From contig NZ_VNWN01000002.1 in NCBI RefSeq assembly GCF_012720115.1, positions 186,001 to 250,000 on the forward strand: a stretch of 64,000 bases of DNA. The letters are read 5' to 3'. This stretch comes from Sneathiella chinensis. GTDB lineage: Bacteria; Pseudomonadota; Alphaproteobacteria; Sneathiellales; Sneathiellaceae. Of the stretch, positions 43,857 to 52,236 are shown in pieces; within the stretch, counting starts at the first letter, position 1; each line of letters begins with the position of its first letter. The notes under the pieces are model-generated. The model saw only the letters and a list, made by a program, of their open reading frames with translations, did no database searches and had not been told where the DNA came from. The translations under genes were made by a program, and so were the position numbers.

Positions 43857-46800
43857 ATGACAAACGAGAACAACATGGTTTCCGGTGAAGAATTCGTGAA
43901 ATCCTGGACGGACAACGCCAACTTCCTGAAAGAAAACGGCCTGTATAATCCGGCGGATGAGCATGACAACTGTGGTGTGGGTCTTGTGGCGGCCCTTGAC
44001 GGCACCCCGACCCGGGCGGTTGTTGAGGCCGGGATCGATGCCCTGAAGGCCGTATGGCACCGGGGCGCGGTGGACGCGGATGGGAAAACCGGTGACGGTT
44101 GCGGTATCCATGTCCAGATTCCGCAGGACTTCTTCAAGGAACATATCGCCCGCACCGGTCATGAGCCGCTGGATGGCCGTCTGGCCGTTGGCATGGTGTT
44201 TCTGCCGCGGACCGATTTCGAGGCGCAGGAAACCTGCCGGACCATCGTGGAATCCGAGGTTCTGAAGTTCGGCTATTATATCTATGGCTGGCGTCAGGTG
44301 CCGGTCAATGCCAGCATCATCGGCGAAAAGGCCAATGCCACCCGCCCGGAAATCGAACAGATCATGATCGCCAACAACCGCGGGGTTGATGACGAGGTGT
44401 TCGAACGGGAACTCTATATCATCCGTCGCCGGATCGAGAAGGCGGTTCTCAATGCCCATATCTCCGGCTTCTATATCTGTACGCTGTCCTGCCGGTCGAT
44501 CATTTACAAGGGGATGTTCCTTGCGGAACAGCTGTCCTCTTTCTATCCGGATCTGCTGGATGACCGGTTTGTGTCCAACTTTGCCATTTACCACCAGCGG
44601 TATTCCACCAACACCTTCCCCACATGGCATCTGGCCCAGCCGTTCCGCGTGCTGGCCCATAATGGGGAAATCAACACCATTCGCGGTAATACCAACTGGA
44701 TGAAAAGCCATGAAATCCGCATGGCGCACAAGACATTCGGGGACCTCAGCGACGATGTGAAGCCGATCATTCAGGCGGGCAGTTCCGACAGTGCGGCGCT
44801 GGATGCGGTGTTTGAGGTTCTGGTTCGTGCCGGGCGAAGCGCCCCCATGTCCAAGACCCTGCTGATTCCCGAAAGCTGGTCCAACAATGCGTCCATGCCG
44901 GAAAGCCACAAGGCGCTGTATGCCTACAGCAACTCGGTCATGGAGCCGTGGGACGGCCCGGCCGCCATTTGTGCCACCGACGGCCGCTGGGTGATCGCCG
45001 GACTGGACCGCAATGGCCTGCGTCCGCTGCGTTACACCATCACCAATACGGGCATGCTGATCGTTGGTTCTGAAACCGGCATGGTTCCGGTCAATGAATT
45101 GCAGGTGGAACGCAAGGGCCGTGTGGGGCCCGGTGAAATGATCGGTGTCGATCTGGCAGACGGAAAATTCTATTTCTCGGATGAACTGAAGGATCGTCTG
45201 GCTGCGGCCCAGCCGTTCGGAAAATGGATCGAGAATATTGTTGAACTTGAAGAAGTTCTGAAGGATGTGGACGAGAACCGCAAGTTCGATCGGACCGAGC
45301 TTCGCAAGCGCCAGATCCTGTCTGGCTGGAGCCTTGAGGATCTGGAACTGATCCTGCATCCCATGGCCGAGGACGGCAAGGAAGCGGTTGGTTCCATGGG
45401 CGATGATACACCGCTTGCGGTGCTGTCGAACCATTATCGCGGTCTGCACCACTATTTCCGCCAGCGGTTCAGTCAGGTGACAAACCCGCCGATCGACAGT
45501 TTGCGCGAACGCCGGGTCATGACCTTGAAAACCCGTCTTGGCAACCTGAACAATATTCTGGACGAGGACCCCAGTCAGGCGGAAATCCTGTCTTTGGAAT
45601 CACCGGTCCTGACCAATGGTGAGTTTGAGGCCATGCAGAAATACATGGGCGATACAGCTCATGTGATTGACTGTACCTTCGATCCCACAGAAGGGCCGGA
45701 AGCCCTGTCGAACGCCCTTCGCCGTATCCGCGACGAGGCCGAGGATGCCGTTCGCGGCGGATGCGCCCACCTGGTCCTGAGTGATATGGAGGCCGGGCCG
45801 GATCGGGCGCCGATCCCTAGCATTCTGGCCGCTGGCGGGGTGCACACCCATCTGGTGAAAGAAGGCCTGCGGACCTTTACCTCGGTCAATATCCGGACGG
45901 GTGAATGTCTGGATGTGCAGTATTTTGCGGTTCTGGTCGGCGTCGGAGCCACCACCATCAACCCGTATCTGCTGCAGGAAAGCATTGCCGATCGCCACGA
46001 CCGGGGCCTGTTCCCGGGGCTGGACCTGAAGGAATGCCTGCGCCGCTCCAAGGACGCGGTCGATAATGGCCTGCTGAAGGTCATGTCAAAGATGGGCATT
46101 TCCGTTCTCAGTTCCTATCGCGGTGGGTACAATTTCGAGGCGGTTGGCCTGTCCCGGGCGCTGGTGGCGGAATTCTTCCCCGGTATGCCGTCCCGGATTT
46201 CCGGTATCGGTTTGCCCGGTATTCAGCACAAGGTCGAGGAACAGCATCGCAAGGCCTACCGCGAGGATGTCATTGCCCTGCCGGTTGGCGGTCTGTATCG
46301 CTACCGGGCGCGCGGCGAGGTCCATTCCTTTGACGGTGAGTTGATCCATATCCTGCAGACGGCTGTCGAGAAGGACAGCTATTCCATGTACAAGAAGTAC
46401 AGTGCTGGCCTGCGCAATATGGCCCCGGTCAATCTGCGCGACCTGCTGGACTTCAAGTCTGACCGGTCCCCCATTTCCATCGATGAAGTGGAAAGCATCA
46501 CCGAAATCCGTAAACGGTTTGTGACCGGTGCCATGAGCCTGGGGGCCCTGTCCAAGGAAGCCCACGAGACATTGGCCATTGCCATGAACCGGATCGGCGG
46601 CAAGTCGGACAGCGGTGAAGGCGGCGAGGATGTCAGCCGTTTCACCCCGCGCCCGAACGGTGATAACGCCAACTCCGCCATCAAGCAGATTGCCTCTGGC
46701 CGGTTTGGTGTGACCGCCGAATATCTCAATAACTGCGAGGAAATCGAGATCAAGGTGGCCCAGGGGGCAAAACCTGGTGAAGGTGGTCAGTTGCCCGGCT

Positions 46801-48404
46801 TCAAGGTGTCGGAAATGATTGCCAAGCTCCGCAATTCAACGCCGGGCGTGACGCTGATCTCTCCGCCGCCGCATCATGATATCTACTCCATCGAGGATCT
46901 GGCGCAGCTCATCTATGACCTGAAGCAGATCAATCCGGAAGCCCGCGTTTGCGTGAAACTGGTGGCCGAGGCCGGTATCGGTACGGTTGCTGCCGGTGTG
47001 GCCAAGGCGAAGGCTGACGTGATCATGATCTCCGGCAATTCCGGCGGGACGGGCGCCAGCCCGCAAACCTCCGTCAAATATGCCGGTGTGCCGTGGGAAA
47101 TGGGCCTGCCGGAAGTCAATCAGGTGCTGACCCTGAACAAGCTGCGGCACGGGGTGCTGCTGCGTGTGGACGGCGGGATGAAAACCGGCCGGGATATCGT
47201 CATCAGTGCCATGATGGGCGGTGAGGAATTTGGTCTTGGCACCGGGGCGCTAGTGGCGCTGGGCTGTATTCTGGTACGGCAGTGTCACTCCAACACCTGT
47301 CCGGTGGGCATCTGTACGCAGGATGAGGACCTGATCAAGAAATATGAAGGCACGGCGGACAAGGTGGTCAACCTGTTCAGCTTCCTTGCCGAGGAAGTGC
47401 GTGAAATTCTGGCCTCTCTGGGTTACCGCTCCCTTGACGAGATCATCGGTCGCAGCAACCTGCTGACACAGGTCAGCCGTGGCTCTGCCCGTCTGGATGA
47501 TCTGGACCTGAACCCGCTTCTGGCGGAAGCCGATGCGGGCGACAACCCCCGGACCTGCACCAATACAGGACCGGTTCCGGTGCCGGAAACGCTGGATGCC
47601 CGGATGATCATGGATGCGGCCAGTGTGTTCAGCAAGGGCGGTGAAAAGCGCCAGCTTGCCTACAGCATCCGCAACACACACCGGGCCATCGGGACCAAGC
47701 TGTCCTCGCAGATTGTGCGGACCTTTGGCATGAAAGGGCTGGAGCCCGGCCATATCACGGTGCGCCTGCGCGGTTCCGCGGGTCAGTCCCTTGGCGCGTT
47801 TGCGGTGCAGGGCCTGAAGCTGGAAGTATTGGGCGATGCCAACGACTATTGCGGCAAGGGCCTGTCCGGCGGCACCATTGTGGTCCGTCCCATGACCTCC
47901 AGCCCGATTACGTGGAATGAAAATACCATTATCGGGAACACGGTTCTGTACGGGGCCACATCCGGGTATCTGTTCGCGGCCGGTCAGGCCGGTGAGCGGT
48001 TCGCGGTTCGGAACTCCGGCGCGGTTACCGTGATCGAGGGTTGCGGCACCAATGGCTGCGAATACATGACCGGTGGTACGGTTGTGATTCTGGGCGATGT
48101 GGGCGGAAACTTTGGCGCCGGTATGACGGGCGGTATGGCGTTCCTGTATGATCCGGACAACAAGCTGCCGCTCAATATCAACGACGAATCCGTTGTCTAT
48201 CAGCGGATTGCCTCCAGCCACTGGGAAGGGGAATTGCGCTCCCTTGTGGAAGAACATTACATCAATACCAGTTCCCCGCTGGCCGAAAAACTTCTGGCCC
48301 ACTGGGAAATGGAACTGGGTCAGTTCTGGCAGGTCTGTCCGAAGGAAATGATTAACAAGCTGTCCCATCCCCTGAGTGACGAACAGGAACGGGAAACCGC
48401 CTGA
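43857..48404 (+). CDS. gltB: Glutamate synthase large (alpha) subunit
   Basis: A 1515-residue ferredoxin/NADPH-type glutamate synthase large subunit. The class II glutaminase domain should begin at Cys39 after removal of a 38-residue propeptide (DEHDNCGVGLVAALDG). The central and FMN-binding synthase domains (about residues 450-1200) include SGEGGEDVSRF, GAKPGEGGQLPG and the 3Fe-4S Cys cluster in CHSNTCPVGICTQ. The C-terminal GXGXG-type beta-helix contains GGTIVVRP and CEYMTGGTVV. It forms the GltBD holoenzyme with the upstream gene, and it is part of the nitrogen group in this window. Confidence 0.97.
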   Translation: MTNENNMVSGEEFVKSWTDNANFLKENGLYNPADEHDNCGVGLVAALDGTPTRAVVEAGIDALKAVWHRGAVDADGKTGDGCGIHVQIPQDFFKEHIARTGHEPLDGRLAVGMVFLPRTDFEAQETCRTIVESEVLKFGYYIYGWRQVPVNASIIGEKANATRPEIEQIMIANNRGVDDEVFERELYIIRRRIEKAVLNAHISGFYICTLSCRSIIYKGMFLAEQLSSFYPDLLDDRFVSNFAIYHQRYSTNTFPTWHLAQPFRVLAHNGEINTIRGNTNWMKSHEIRMAHKTFGDLSDDVKPIIQAGSSDSAALDAVFEVLVRAGRSAPMSKTLLIPESWSNNASMPESHKALYAYSNSVMEPWDGPAAICATDGRWVIAGLDRNGLRPLRYTITNTGMLIVGSETGMVPVNELQVERKGRVGPGEMIGVDLADGKFYFSDELKDRLAAAQPFGKWIENIVELEEVLKDVDENRKFDRTELRKRQILSGWSLEDLELILHPMAEDGKEAVGSMGDDTPLAVLSNHYRGLHHYFRQRFSQVTNPPIDSLRERRVMTLKTRLGNLNNILDEDPSQAEILSLESPVLTNGEFEAMQKYMGDTAHVIDCTFDPTEGPEALSNALRRIRDEAEDAVRGGCAHLVLSDMEAGPDRAPIPSILAAGGVHTHLVKEGLRTFTSVNIRTGECLDVQYFAVLVGVGATTINPYLLQESIADRHDRGLFPGLDLKECLRRSKDAVDNGLLKVMSKMGISVLSSYRGGYNFEAVGLSRALVAEFFPGMPSRISGIGLPGIQHKVEEQHRKAYREDVIALPVGGLYRYRARGEVHSFDGELIHILQTAVEKDSYSMYKKYSAGLRNMAPVNLRDLLDFKSDRSPISIDEVESITEIRKRFVTGAMSLGALSKEAHETLAIAMNRIGGKSDSGEGGEDVSRFTPRPNGDNANSAIKQIASGRFGVTAEYLNNCEEIEIKVAQGAKPGEGGQLPGFKVSEMIAKLRNSTPGVTLISPPPHHDIYSIEDLAQLIYDLKQINPEARVCVKLVAEAGIGTVAAGVAKAKADVIMISGNSGGTGASPQTSVKYAGVPWEMGLPEVNQVLTLNKLRHGVLLRVDGGMKTGRDIVISAMMGGEEFGLGTGALVALGCILVRQCHSNTCPVGICTQDEDLIKKYEGTADKVVNLFSFLAEEVREILASLGYRSLDEIIGRSNLLTQVSRGSARLDDLDLNPLLAEADAGDNPRTCTNTGPVPVPETLDARMIMDAASVFSKGGEKRQLAYSIRNTHRAIGTKLSSQIVRTFGMKGLEPGHITVRLRGSAGQSLGAFAVQGLKLEVLGDANDYCGKGLSGGTIVVRPMTSSPITWNENTIIGNTVLYGATSGYLFAAGQAGERFAVRNSGAVTVIEGCGTNGCEYMTGGTVVILGDVGGNFGAGMTGGMAFLYDPDNKLPLNINDESVVYQRIASSHWEGELRSLVEEHYINTSSPLAEKLLAHWEMELGQFWQVCPKEMINKLSHPLSDEQERETA

Positions 48405-48423
48405 TCCTTTTCTGGTGTCCTAA

Positions 48424-48458
48424 AAAAGAGAGCCCCGTTTTTCAGCGGGGCTCTTTTT
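48424..48458 (+). terminator. Terminator of gltDB
   Basis: AGAGCCCCG (48429-48437), an 8-base loop, CGGGGCTCT (48446-48454), running into T residues, with an A-rich 5' flank. Located about 20 bp after the gltB stop. Confidence 0.9.
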
Positions 48459-48497
48459 GTATCAGGGCGGCAGGGTGTGTCCGGCTGGCCGGGCGGA

Positions 48498-49052
48498 TCA
48501 GGATAGCAGGGACCAGATGCCGACGGCCACAAACGTGGCGGCGGCCAGTTTTCGGACCGCGTTCATGGGGATACGGTCCATCAGGGCCTGTCCCGCATAA
48601 ATCACCGGCACATTGGCCAGCATCATGCCAAGGGTGGTGCCGGCGGTGACCAGAACAAGGGCCTGATACTCGACCCCCAGCAGGACCGTGGCAATCTGGG
48701 TCTTGTCGCCAATTTCGGCCAGAAAGAACAGCCCCGTTGTCACGCCGAAAACGCCGAACCTGTCAAACAGGGTGGAGGGTTCCTCGTCCTTGTCGGGGAC
48801 CAACAGCCACAGCCCCACGGCAATGAAACTGCCCCCGACGATCCATTGTCCGGCGTCGCTCTGGAAAAACTGGCTGGCCCATCCGCCCAGCCACGCGGAA
48901 GCCGCATGGTTGGCCAGTGTTGCCACCAGAATTCCGGCAATAATGGGCAGGGGTTTGCGAAAGCGGGTGGCCAGCAACAGCGACAACAGTTGGGTCTTGT
49001 CGCCGATTTCGGCCAGCGCAACGGTAACCGTTGAGGTGAGGAAGGCTTCCAT
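48498..49052 (-). CDS. TMEM165/GDT1 family (UPF0016) manganese exporter
   Basis: A 184-residue protein with about six transmembrane helices and two copies of the family signature EIGDKTQ (in TVALAEIGDKTQLLS near the start and FLAEIGDKTQIATVLLG in the second half), the usual internal duplication. Bacterial members such as MneA export Mn2+. The ATG at 49052 gives MEAFLTSTVTVALAEIG; an in-frame upstream ATG would add seven unlikely residues. No yybP-ykoY (manganese) riboswitch is recognisable in the 300 bp upstream. Confidence 0.9.
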   Translation of the reverse strand: MEAFLTSTVTVALAEIGDKTQLLSLLLATRFRKPLPIIAGILVATLANHAASAWLGGWASQFFQSDAGQWIVGGSFIAVGLWLLVPDKDEEPSTLFDRFGVFGVTTGLFFLAEIGDKTQIATVLLGVEYQALVLVTAGTTLGMMLANVPVIYAGQALMDRIPMNAVRKLAAATFVAVGIWSLLS

Positions 49053-49150
49053 ACAAATACACTCGAACAACAAGGTGGATGCAAAAACAGTTTGCTTTAT
49101 TAGGAGGAGGGGGCCCCCCTGTCAAGGAAGCGGCAGGATTTTCAGTATCG

Positions 49151-49187
49151 CCTGTGATCTGCCCGGCAGGAATTACCACAGGCGGGG
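49151..49187. repeat. Long inverted repeat upstream of the GDT1 gene
   Basis: CGCCTGTG (around 49150-49157) and CACAGGCG (around 49177-49184) are exact inverted repeats that enclose an inner CTGCC/GGCAG hairpin, forming a two-tier stem in the gap between the divergent GDT1 and 89-residue genes. It may be a leader element; its class is not recognised. Confidence 0.4.
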
Positions 49188-49351
49188 CGGCAAGGGCGCT
49201 GGGCAGCGAGCGGAAAGCCGCGAGTATATGGGTAACAGATTGTTTTGTCGGGATGTTTTCAAATACTGGGCGGGCGGTCCTGAACTGGCCCGAACTTTGC
49301 TTCTGTTGGGGGAGAATAGGAATACAGCCGTCCCGTAACAGGAGATCCAGA

Positions 49352-49621
49352 ATGCAGACCACACCGTCAATGGTTTCACCCAGCCCGTCCCGAAAAGCCG
49401 GATATGCCGATCCGATCATTGATCAGGGGGATGTAAACTGGGCGGCCCGCAAGTTTATCCTGCTGTTCGGCGAGGATGCGGCGGATTGGGCCCTCAGGGA
49501 AGTCACCCGTCTTGAACTGGAAGGCAAGCTGCATGTGGCCGAGATGTTCCACCGGGTTGCCAGCGAATGCGCCCGTCTTCTGCAGAAAAGTGAAAAATTG
49601 CGGATTGTCAGCATGCACTGA
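49352..49621 (+). CDS. Hypothetical 89-residue helical protein
   Basis: A strong start: AGGAG seven bases before the ATG at 49352. After a Ser/Pro-rich N-terminus (MQTTPSMVSPSPSRKAGYAD) the protein is amphipathic helix: DVNWAARKFILLFGEDAADW and LEGKLHVAEMFHRVASECAR. The open frame continues upstream without other starts of merit. I recognise no domain. It is upstream of GST and separated from it by 77 bp. Coding is likely on start context and composition; function unknown. Confidence 0.62.
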   Translation: MQTTPSMVSPSPSRKAGYADPIIDQGDVNWAARKFILLFGEDAADWALREVTRLELEGKLHVAEMFHRVASECARLLQKSEKLRIVSMH

Positions 49622-49698
49622 CCGGGAAGGGGGCAGTTTCTGGAAAAATTCCCAATCTGCCTATTCTCCAAACCTTGTGCGTGGGGTATTCTGACCCC

Positions 49699-50367
49699 AT
49701 GCGTATACTTTATCATTTCTGGATTTCGCCGGCCTGCCGCAAAGTCCGCCTTGCCCTGAATGAAAAGGGTCTCAAATATGAACTGGTGGTGGAAAAGGAC
49801 TGGGAACGCCGGGATGGCTTTCTGGCCCTGAACCCTGCGAGTGAGGTGCCGGTTCTGGAAGACGAGAACGGTGCCGTTCTGGCAGACAGCCAGGCCATTG
49901 TGGAGTATCTGGAGGAAACCTACGAGGATGTTCCTCTGTTGCCGAAGGATCCGTCCCTGAAGGCGGAGGCCCGGCGCCTGATCGCGTGGTTTGACCGGAA
50001 ATTCCAGACCGAGGTCACGGACAATCTGGTCGAGGAAAAACTGATGAAGCGGCTGATGCGGGCCGGAACGCCGAACACGGCAGCCATTCGCGCCGGCCAC
50101 CACAATATTCATTATCATCTGGATTATATCTCTTACCTGACAGAGCGGCGAAGCTGGCTGGCGGGGGATGAGTTCAGCCTTGCCGATATTGCGGCGGCGG
50201 CGCAGTTGTCGGCCGTCGATTATCTGGGTGATGTCCCGTGGGAGCAGCATCCGACGGCAAAAATCTGGTATTCCCGGATCAAGTCCCGTCCGACATTCCG
50301 CCCGCTGCTGGCGGATAATCTTCCGGGCATGCCTGCCCCGAAACATTATGCCGATCTTGATTTCTGA
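49699..50367 (+). CDS. Glutathione S-transferase family protein
   Basis: A 222-residue GST with an N-terminal thioredoxin-like domain (MRILYHFWISPACRKVRLAL, then NPASEVPVLEDENGAVLADSQAIVEYL, the cis-Pro and glutathione-binding Ser-rich elements) and an all-helical C-terminal domain (about 85-220) with WLAGDEFSLADIAAAAQL. A SPACRK Cys sits in the catalytic region, so it may be of the Cys-GST type. The first ATG with usable context is 49699. The queG start overlaps its end by 20 bp, so co-translation with queG is likely. Confidence 0.9.
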   Translation: MRILYHFWISPACRKVRLALNEKGLKYELVVEKDWERRDGFLALNPASEVPVLEDENGAVLADSQAIVEYLEETYEDVPLLPKDPSLKAEARRLIAWFDRKFQTEVTDNLVEEKLMKRLMRAGTPNTAAIRAGHHNIHYHLDYISYLTERRSWLAGDEFSLADIAAAAQLSAVDYLGDVPWEQHPTAKIWYSRIKSRPTFRPLLADNLPGMPAPKHYADLDF

Positions 50368-51517
50368 GCCGGACAAGCAGGCACTTCTTGATAAGGCAAT
50401 CGTCGAGGGGTTCGATGTGGCCCGGATCACGAGCGCCGCGATTGGACCGGCGCCGGGGGACCGGCTTTCCGCTTTTCTGGAACAGGGTCGACAGGGGGAC
50501 ATGGACTGGCTGCAGACCAAGGCGGACTGGCGGCGGCATCCCCAGAACCTGTGGCCCGAAGCCCGCTCCGTTGTCATGCTGGGCCTCAATTACGGGCCGG
50601 AGGAAGACCCGCGGGCGCTGGCCGACCACCCGGACAAGGGGATTGTCTCGGTCTATGCCCGGGGCAAGGATTACCACGATGTGGTGAAAAAGCGGCTGAA
50701 GCGGATTGCCCGCTGGATGGTGCAGACCTATGGCGGCGATGTGAAGGTGTTTGTGGATACCGCGCCGGTGATGGAAAAACCACTGGCCGAGGCGGCCGGA
50801 TTGGGATGGCAGGGCAAGCATACCAATCTTCTCAGCCGGGAATTTGGCTCGTGGCTGTTTCTGGGCTGTATCTTCACCACATTGGAAATCGCGCCGGACA
50901 GCCCGGCCACCGGGGGGTGCGGGCAATGCACGGCCTGTCTTGATGCCTGTCCCACAAACGCCTTTCCGGCGCCCTATCAGTTGGATGCGCGGCGCTGCAT
51001 TTCCTATCTGACCATCGAGACACGGGCGCATATTCCGCGCCCCATGCGGCCCTTGATCGGCAACCGGATTTACGGCTGTGACGATTGTCTGGCGGCCTGT
51101 CCGTGGAACAAGTTTGCGCAAACCTCGAAAGAGATGGCGTTTGTCTCGAAAGATCAGTTGAAGGCACCGCTTTTGGCCGATCTGGTGGTGTTGGATGATC
51201 CCGCCTTTCGCGCGCTGTTCGCGGGCTCCCCGGTCAAGCGGCTGGGGCGGAACCGGTTTATCCGCAATGTGCTGATTGCCCTTGGCAATGCGGGTGATCC
51301 GGGTGTTCTGTCCGCAGTGCGCCCCTTGCTGGACGATCCATCGCCGATTGTGAGGCTTGCCACAGTCTGGTGTTTGGCCCGTCTGGAACGCCGGGAAAGT
51401 TTTGAACAACTGTACGCAACCCGGTACACTTTTGAAGACGATGCCGATGTCCGCGAGGAATGGGAGGTTGGCTTGACGGGTTTCGACAGGAAGGAAGGGG
51501 CCAATGAGCAGGCTTGA
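50348..51517 (+). CDS. queG: Epoxyqueuosine reductase QueG
   Basis: A 389-residue cobalamin-dependent iron-sulfur enzyme for the last step of queuosine synthesis in tRNA. The catalytic Asp is expected at D137 in KVFVDTAPVMEKPLAE. Two [4Fe-4S] clusters are bound by CGQCTACLDACPTNA (Cys191, 194, 197, 201) and by Cys217 with CDDCLAACPWN (Cys244, 247, 251). The C-terminal HEAT-like repeat region (about 305-375) is present. The start at 50348 overlaps the GST gene, and the stop overlaps the methyltransferase gene by 14 bp. Confidence 0.95.
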   Translation: MPILISEPDKQALLDKAIVEGFDVARITSAAIGPAPGDRLSAFLEQGRQGDMDWLQTKADWRRHPQNLWPEARSVVMLGLNYGPEEDPRALADHPDKGIVSVYARGKDYHDVVKKRLKRIARWMVQTYGGDVKVFVDTAPVMEKPLAEAAGLGWQGKHTNLLSREFGSWLFLGCIFTTLEIAPDSPATGGCGQCTACLDACPTNAFPAPYQLDARRCISYLTIETRAHIPRPMRPLIGNRIYGCDDCLAACPWNKFAQTSKEMAFVSKDQLKAPLLADLVVLDDPAFRALFAGSPVKRLGRNRFIRNVLIALGNAGDPGVLSAVRPLLDDPSPIVRLATVWCLARLERRESFEQLYATRYTFEDDADVREEWEVGLTGFDRKEGANEQA

Positions 51518-51992
51518 CAGTTTTATCCGGCGGGTCACCGCACAGCGGGATTGCCTGAACCGGGCGGCGGAGTTGCTGGCCGGGACCAACGGGGTTGTTC
51601 TGGAACTGGGTCTTGGCAATGGTCGGACCTATGACCATCTTCGCAGCCTGTTTGGCGCGGGGGATATCTATGTCTTTGATCGCCACGTCAAGGCGCACCC
51701 GGACTGTATCCCCGATGATGAACACATGATTATCGGGGATTTTCTGGAAACCCTGCCACAGGCGGGGAAGGCGCTGCCCGCGCCCGCCAAGCTGGCCCAT
51801 TGCGATATCGGGTCGGGGGACAAGGCGGCCAGTGTGATGCTGGCGGAAAAACTGGGGCGGATTTTGCCCCCCTTGCTGGGGTCCGGCAGCCTGATTGTCA
51901 GTGACCAACCCTTTGTTGTTTCCGGGTGGGAAGCGGTCTCTCTGCCGGACGGGGTTCAGGAAGGGCGATATCATATCTACAGACAGGTATGA
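51504..51992 (+). CDS. Class I SAM-dependent methyltransferase (Methyltransf_17 type)
   Basis: A 162-residue small methyltransferase. The SAM-binding motif I is VVLELGLGNGRTYDHL, followed by an acidic motif (DIYVFDRHVKAHPD) and motif II region (LAHCDIGSGDKAAS). Its length and the LELGLGNGRT form match the Methyltransf_17 family of alphaproteobacterial S-adenosylmethionine enzymes with unknown substrate. Overlapping with queG by 14 bp suggests co-translation; a tRNA-related substrate would fit but is inference. Confidence 0.82.
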   Translation: MSRLDSFIRRVTAQRDCLNRAAELLAGTNGVVLELGLGNGRTYDHLRSLFGAGDIYVFDRHVKAHPDCIPDDEHMIIGDFLETLPQAGKALPAPAKLAHCDIGSGDKAASVMLAEKLGRILPPLLGSGSLIVSDQPFVVSGWEAVSLPDGVQEGRYHIYRQV

Positions 51993-52015
51993 TTTCGTTT
52001 TATGATCTTGTTTTC

Positions 52016-52053
52016 AAAGGGATAGTCCGGCAGAAAAACGGACTATCCCTTTT
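52016..52053 (+). terminator. Terminator of the GST-queG-methyltransferase unit
   Basis: AAGGGATAGTCCG (52017-52029), loop GCAGAAAAA, CGGACTATCCCTT (52039-52051), ending in TTTT. Perfect 13-bp stem. Confidence 0.92.
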
Positions 52054-52060
52054 CTGATTC

Positions 52061-52079
52061 AGGGGGTATAGTGCCCCCT
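52061..52079. repeat. Short hairpin after the methyltransferase terminator
   Basis: AGGGGG (52061-52066) and CCCCCT (52074-52079) with loop TATAGTG lie just downstream of the terminator. It may be a second termination hairpin without T-run or an element in the cyclase upstream region. Confidence 0.35.
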
Positions 52080-52186
52080 CAAATTTCCGATATACGAGGA
52101 AAAGCGCGCGTTTTGGATGGTCCTTTGCCAAGGATCGGAACGCTGTGCGGCCCGCTACCCGGATTGCGCAGGCCGCCTTTTTTGCT

Positions 52187-52203
52187 CTATTTTCCTAAAA
52201 TAG
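52187..52203. promoter_or_regulatory. AT-rich dyad upstream of the diguanylate cyclase
   Basis: CTATTTT-cct-AAAATAG, a 7-bp exact inverted repeat in an AT-rich patch 34 bp upstream of the ATG. Could be an operator or overlap with the promoter; no -35/-10 pair is certain. Confidence 0.35.
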
Positions 52204-52236
52204 AAAAGTGCGATTAATAGGGGGCGGTCGCAGAGA

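Noticed and set aside
43527-45452. 641-codon open frame opposite gltD/gltB
   Set aside because: A shadow of two clearly identified genes; no recognisable protein and composition typical of antisense frames in GC-rich DNA.
49053-49351. yybP-ykoY (Mn) riboswitch before the GDT1 gene
   Set aside because: Conserved loop sequences of the class could not be found on the minus strand; only an unrelated two-tier hairpin is present.
50168-50347. Longer QueG beginning inside the GST gene
   Set aside because: The first 60 codons overlap GST in another frame and are Arg/Ser-rich, unlike QueG; the ATG at 50348 gives the normal N-terminus.
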